NCBI GenBank assembly: GCA_034430155.1
Contig: DAOUET010000156.1
Span: 1 to 35,039 of the forward strand
From: DAOUET01 sp034430155
GTDB lineage: Bacteria > Chloroflexota > Anaerolineae > Anaerolineales > UBA4823
Direction of reading: 5' to 3'
Length of the DNA: 35,039 nt
Below, in pieces: positions 33,268 to 35,039 of this stretch; the first letter of the stretch is position 1, and every line of letters starts with the position of its first letter. The notes beneath the pieces are model-generated. The model did not search any database, was not told the DNA's origin, and worked only from the letters and a program-made list of their open reading frames with translations. A program made the position numbers and the translations under genes.

Positions 33268-34202
33268 CGTTCATCATATTGAGCTGGCTGAATGGCCAGC
33301 TGACCAGATCTAGCCTTCTGCCTGTGCAAGCCCAATATGGATGACAACGTCCTCCAGACCATCCATAACCCGGCTCGCAGGCTTTTCCGTTCGGGATATG
33401 CAGCCCGCAGGCGATAGCCATCCCGCACGATCGCATTCAGGGTCCATTCAAACCGGGCTATATAAGCGAAGCCTGCCAAACGACAACGGGGGTTTTTTAC
33501 CTGGGAGAGATAATCCCTGCCAATCCTGAAATACATGCGGGCCAGCCGCACTCTGTTGGAGACCCACTTTCGATAAGAAAGGTTGTTCACATCTTTAAAA
33601 GAGATGGCATGCGTTTCTAAATATTCACCCGGAATATTAAAATATCCAATGGCAGTATCCTCCACCATATCGCGCAACATATGGACGATATGGGCACCAC
33701 GAACTGCCAGATAACGGGTTTCACTACCAGGTGGGGAACAATTATGACCGATAAAATAATGCAAGGCCTCCGTGACCGCGGTTGCAAGCAATCGTGAATA
33801 TTCAGATAGCTCGGCTTGCGAGATCAAGCGGCCGCGACGCTCCACATCGAATTTCATTACAGCCATCATATTGCGGAGATAGGATTGCAGACCGCGGTTC
33901 TTTTTTCCATCATTTCTGACTAAATCCACCAGCATCTGTTCTTCAACGCTGAAATTGCCAGGTGCCTCTCGGCGAGAACAAGTCTCCAGGAGGGACTGCT
34001 GGCGATTGACAAAAGCGATCCTTTCAGACAACCAGCCTGTTTCGGCGTCGAGACAATCGTCTACCCAGCGGAAATATGCGTAGGCCCGGTAAGCATTGGG
34101 GACGAGTTCGCGATCCACGAGAAAACGAATCGTATAGTAGGTTTGTTTACTGGCCGCCCGCGTAATTTCGATAGCCAGAGACTGGCTGGTGTTTGTTTTC
34201 AT
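33264..34202 (-). CDS. crtB: phytoene/squalene synthase family protein
   Basis: The protein is 312 residues with both Asp-rich prenyl-diphosphate motifs: DDCLD at 48-52 and DMVED at 178-182. These coordinate magnesium for head-to-head condensation of two isoprenoid diphosphates. The adjacent CrtI makes phytoene (or diapophytoene) a better guess than squalene. ATG 34202 is preferred because an AGGTG lies just upstream; a GTG at 34208 would overlap that site. The C-terminus carries a basic extension of about 20 residues. Confidence 0.82.
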   Translation of the reverse strand: MKTNTSQSLAIEITRAASKQTYYTIRFLVDRELVPNAYRAYAYFRWVDDCLDAETGWLSERIAFVNRQQSLLETCSRREAPGNFSVEEQMLVDLVRNDGKKNRGLQSYLRNMMAVMKFDVERRGRLISQAELSEYSRLLATAVTEALHYFIGHNCSPPGSETRYLAVRGAHIVHMLRDMVEDTAIGYFNIPGEYLETHAISFKDVNNLSYRKWVSNRVRLARMYFRIGRDYLSQVKNPRCRLAGFAYIARFEWTLNAIVRDGYRLRAAYPERKSLRAGLWMVWRTLSSILGLHRQKARSGQLAIQPAQYDER

Positions 34203-34308
34203 CTTCACCTAGATTTGCAAACCTTAGGTAGCAATTGTATCTTTTGGTACACATAAATATATACGGAAAAAAACCCGCAAGGTTGCTTATTGAGGTTAAT
34301 GGGATATC
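34203..34308. other. upstream region of the carotenoid operon
   Basis: This AT-rich stretch has a TACAAT -10-like hexamer on the minus strand near 34236-34241 but no matching -35. It should hold the crtB promoter, but none is firmly placed. Confidence 0.3.
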
Positions 34309-34614
34309 CTACCTCCTGGAAATCAGAAATAGACCTGGCAAAATGTACTTATCGATCGGCAAACCGGCAGCTTGATGCGAGAGAATCAAGAAACCGGCTC
34401 TCACCCTAGCCTGTGAAAACTCAGGTTCAGATCGAGAGCCGGACGATAATTGCTTCGCCTTACTTTGCGCTGCTTTCTCACGATATTTACCCAACAAACC
34501 GTGCACCTGGCGAGGCTATAACCCCAGGTGCTTGGCCGCTTCTGTCACGCTCAGTTGCTAGTCATCCATCTGCTGCATTACTGACAATCGCTTGATTTCG
34601 TTTCGAGCAGCGAG
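34309..34614 (-). pseudogene. transposase N-terminal (HTH) remnant, ISNCY/IS1202-like
   Basis: On the minus strand the frame reads ARNEIKRLSVMQQMDD-stop-QLSVTEAAKHLGL-stop-PRQVHGLLGKYREKAAQ. This matches the helix-turn-helix start of transposases of the form (E)xxRLxVxxxxxxGxxxxxxAAxxLGxSxRQVxRLLxxYR. Two TAG codons interrupt it, and after AAQ the similarity fades. It is a dead transposase fragment lying downstream of the integrase at the window edge. Confidence 0.5.
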
Positions 34615-34689
34615 AGAAGCTGGCGGAATTGCCAATTGATTGGTCGAATTTACCGAGAGAAAACCGGGGTTTTTTGCCTTTTTCTAAAT

Positions 34690-35039
34690 CTAGAAAACCT
34701 CATCCAGCGGGCTGCGCACGGCTTTGGGCCCGCGATTGAGCACATGGGTGTAGATCATGGTGGTTTTGACATCTTTGTGCCCGAGCAATTCCTGGACGGT
34801 GCGGATGTCATAGCCTGCTTCCAGCAAGTGGGTGGCGAAGGAGTGCCTGAAAGTGTGTGGAGTAACTCTTTTGTCTAATCCCGCTTTTTGAGCAGCGCGC
34901 CGGACAGCCTTTTGCACTGCGCTGGGATGTAAATGATGGCGTCTCACCACACCCGATTCCGGATCGGTGGACCGTTGAGAAGCAGGAAAGACATACTGCC
35001 AAACCCATTCCTTGCCCGCATTGTGGTATTTTTTACTCA
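34690..35039 (-). CDS. intI-like: integron-integrase-like tyrosine recombinase, C-terminal part (runs off the window)
   Basis: At least 115 residues are visible, open to the window edge. KKYHNAGKEWVWQYVFPASQ, then STDPESG-VVRRHHL, corresponds to the extra region that sets IntI apart from other tyrosine recombinases. The catalytic-domain end follows: HTFRHSFATHLLEAG (His and Arg), GHKDVKTTMIYTHVLNRG (His and nucleophile Tyr) and SPLDEVF at the C-terminus. It is intact as far as it can be seen. Integron integrases recombine attI and attC to capture gene cassettes; any attI would lie outside this window. A stand-alone IntI-like recombinase without cassettes is the alternative. Confidence 0.8.
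   Translation of the reverse strand, partial: SKKYHNAGKEWVWQYVFPASQRSTDPESGVVRRHHLHPSAVQKAVRRAAQKAGLDKRVTPHTFRHSFATHLLEAGYDIRTVQELLGHKDVKTTMIYTHVLNRGPKAVRSPLDEVF

Noticed and set aside
34658..34686. AAAACCGGGGTTTTTT followed by T-rich sequence near the integrase end, considered as an intrinsic terminator
   Set aside because: The stem is only five mostly A-T pairs, and the T-run is on the plus strand where no gene ends.

Overview
The window looks like a chromosomal segment of a Chloroflexota (Anaerolineae-like) bacterium. This is inferred from the style of the gene families (tandem UvrA, alpha/alpha-toroid proteins, an EI-type PTS protein with a PIAH active-site motif, carotenoid genes) and a moderately high GC content; no rRNA or other marker gene confirms it. 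Coding density is high and most genes are on the minus strand in tightly coupled operons. I see no tRNA, rRNA or CRISPR array.

Layout. (1) 1-6083: a plus-strand C-terminal gene fragment, then a minus-strand operon of a truncated TetR-type regulator, two FtsX/MacB-type permeases, an ABC ATPase, a lipoprotein membrane-fusion protein and an alpha/alpha-toroid protein. (2) 6084-7465: an AT-rich patch with a small membrane protein bracketed by 9-bp direct repeats, and an N-terminally truncated tyrosine recombinase; it abuts the broken regulator. (3) 7520-13491: a 1642-residue tandem UvrA-like protein with four ABC ATPase modules, translationally coupled to a second toroid protein. (4) 13645-29876: a large carbohydrate locus. 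It holds a TIM-barrel-like protein, two Gfo/Idh/MocA oxidoreductases, NagA, an AgaS/GlmS-C-like SIS protein, a HAD phosphatase, a ceramidase-like hydrolase, two paralogous SIS proteins, a complete mannose-family PTS permease (IIA, IIB, IIC, IID), and HPr plus enzyme I. (5) 29942-34202: a conserved uncharacterised protein, a methyltransferase ORF running into a broken membrane-protein gene, a CrtI-type desaturase and a phytoene/squalene synthase. (6) 34203-35039: a decayed transposase and the C-terminal third of an integron-integrase-like recombinase running off the window edge.

How the genes fit together. The central locus reads as a self-contained PTS pathway: EI and HPr energise a mannose-family permease that would import and phosphorylate a sugar, probably an amino or N-acyl sugar. 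NagA and possibly the ceramidase-like hydrolase would remove acyl groups, SIS proteins would isomerise, deaminate or cleave, and oxidoreductases and a HAD phosphatase would complete conversion. The exact substrate cannot be read from sequence. IIA appears to start at a CTG codon, and two strong intercistronic hairpins sit just upstream of the two SIS paralogs, suggesting expression tuning inside the operon.

Mobile DNA debris is common: an integron-type integrase, a truncated recombinase, IS630-like and HTH-type transposase remnants, an IS-end-like repeat cluster, and a 219-bp nested palindromic element between the divergent oxidoreductase genes.
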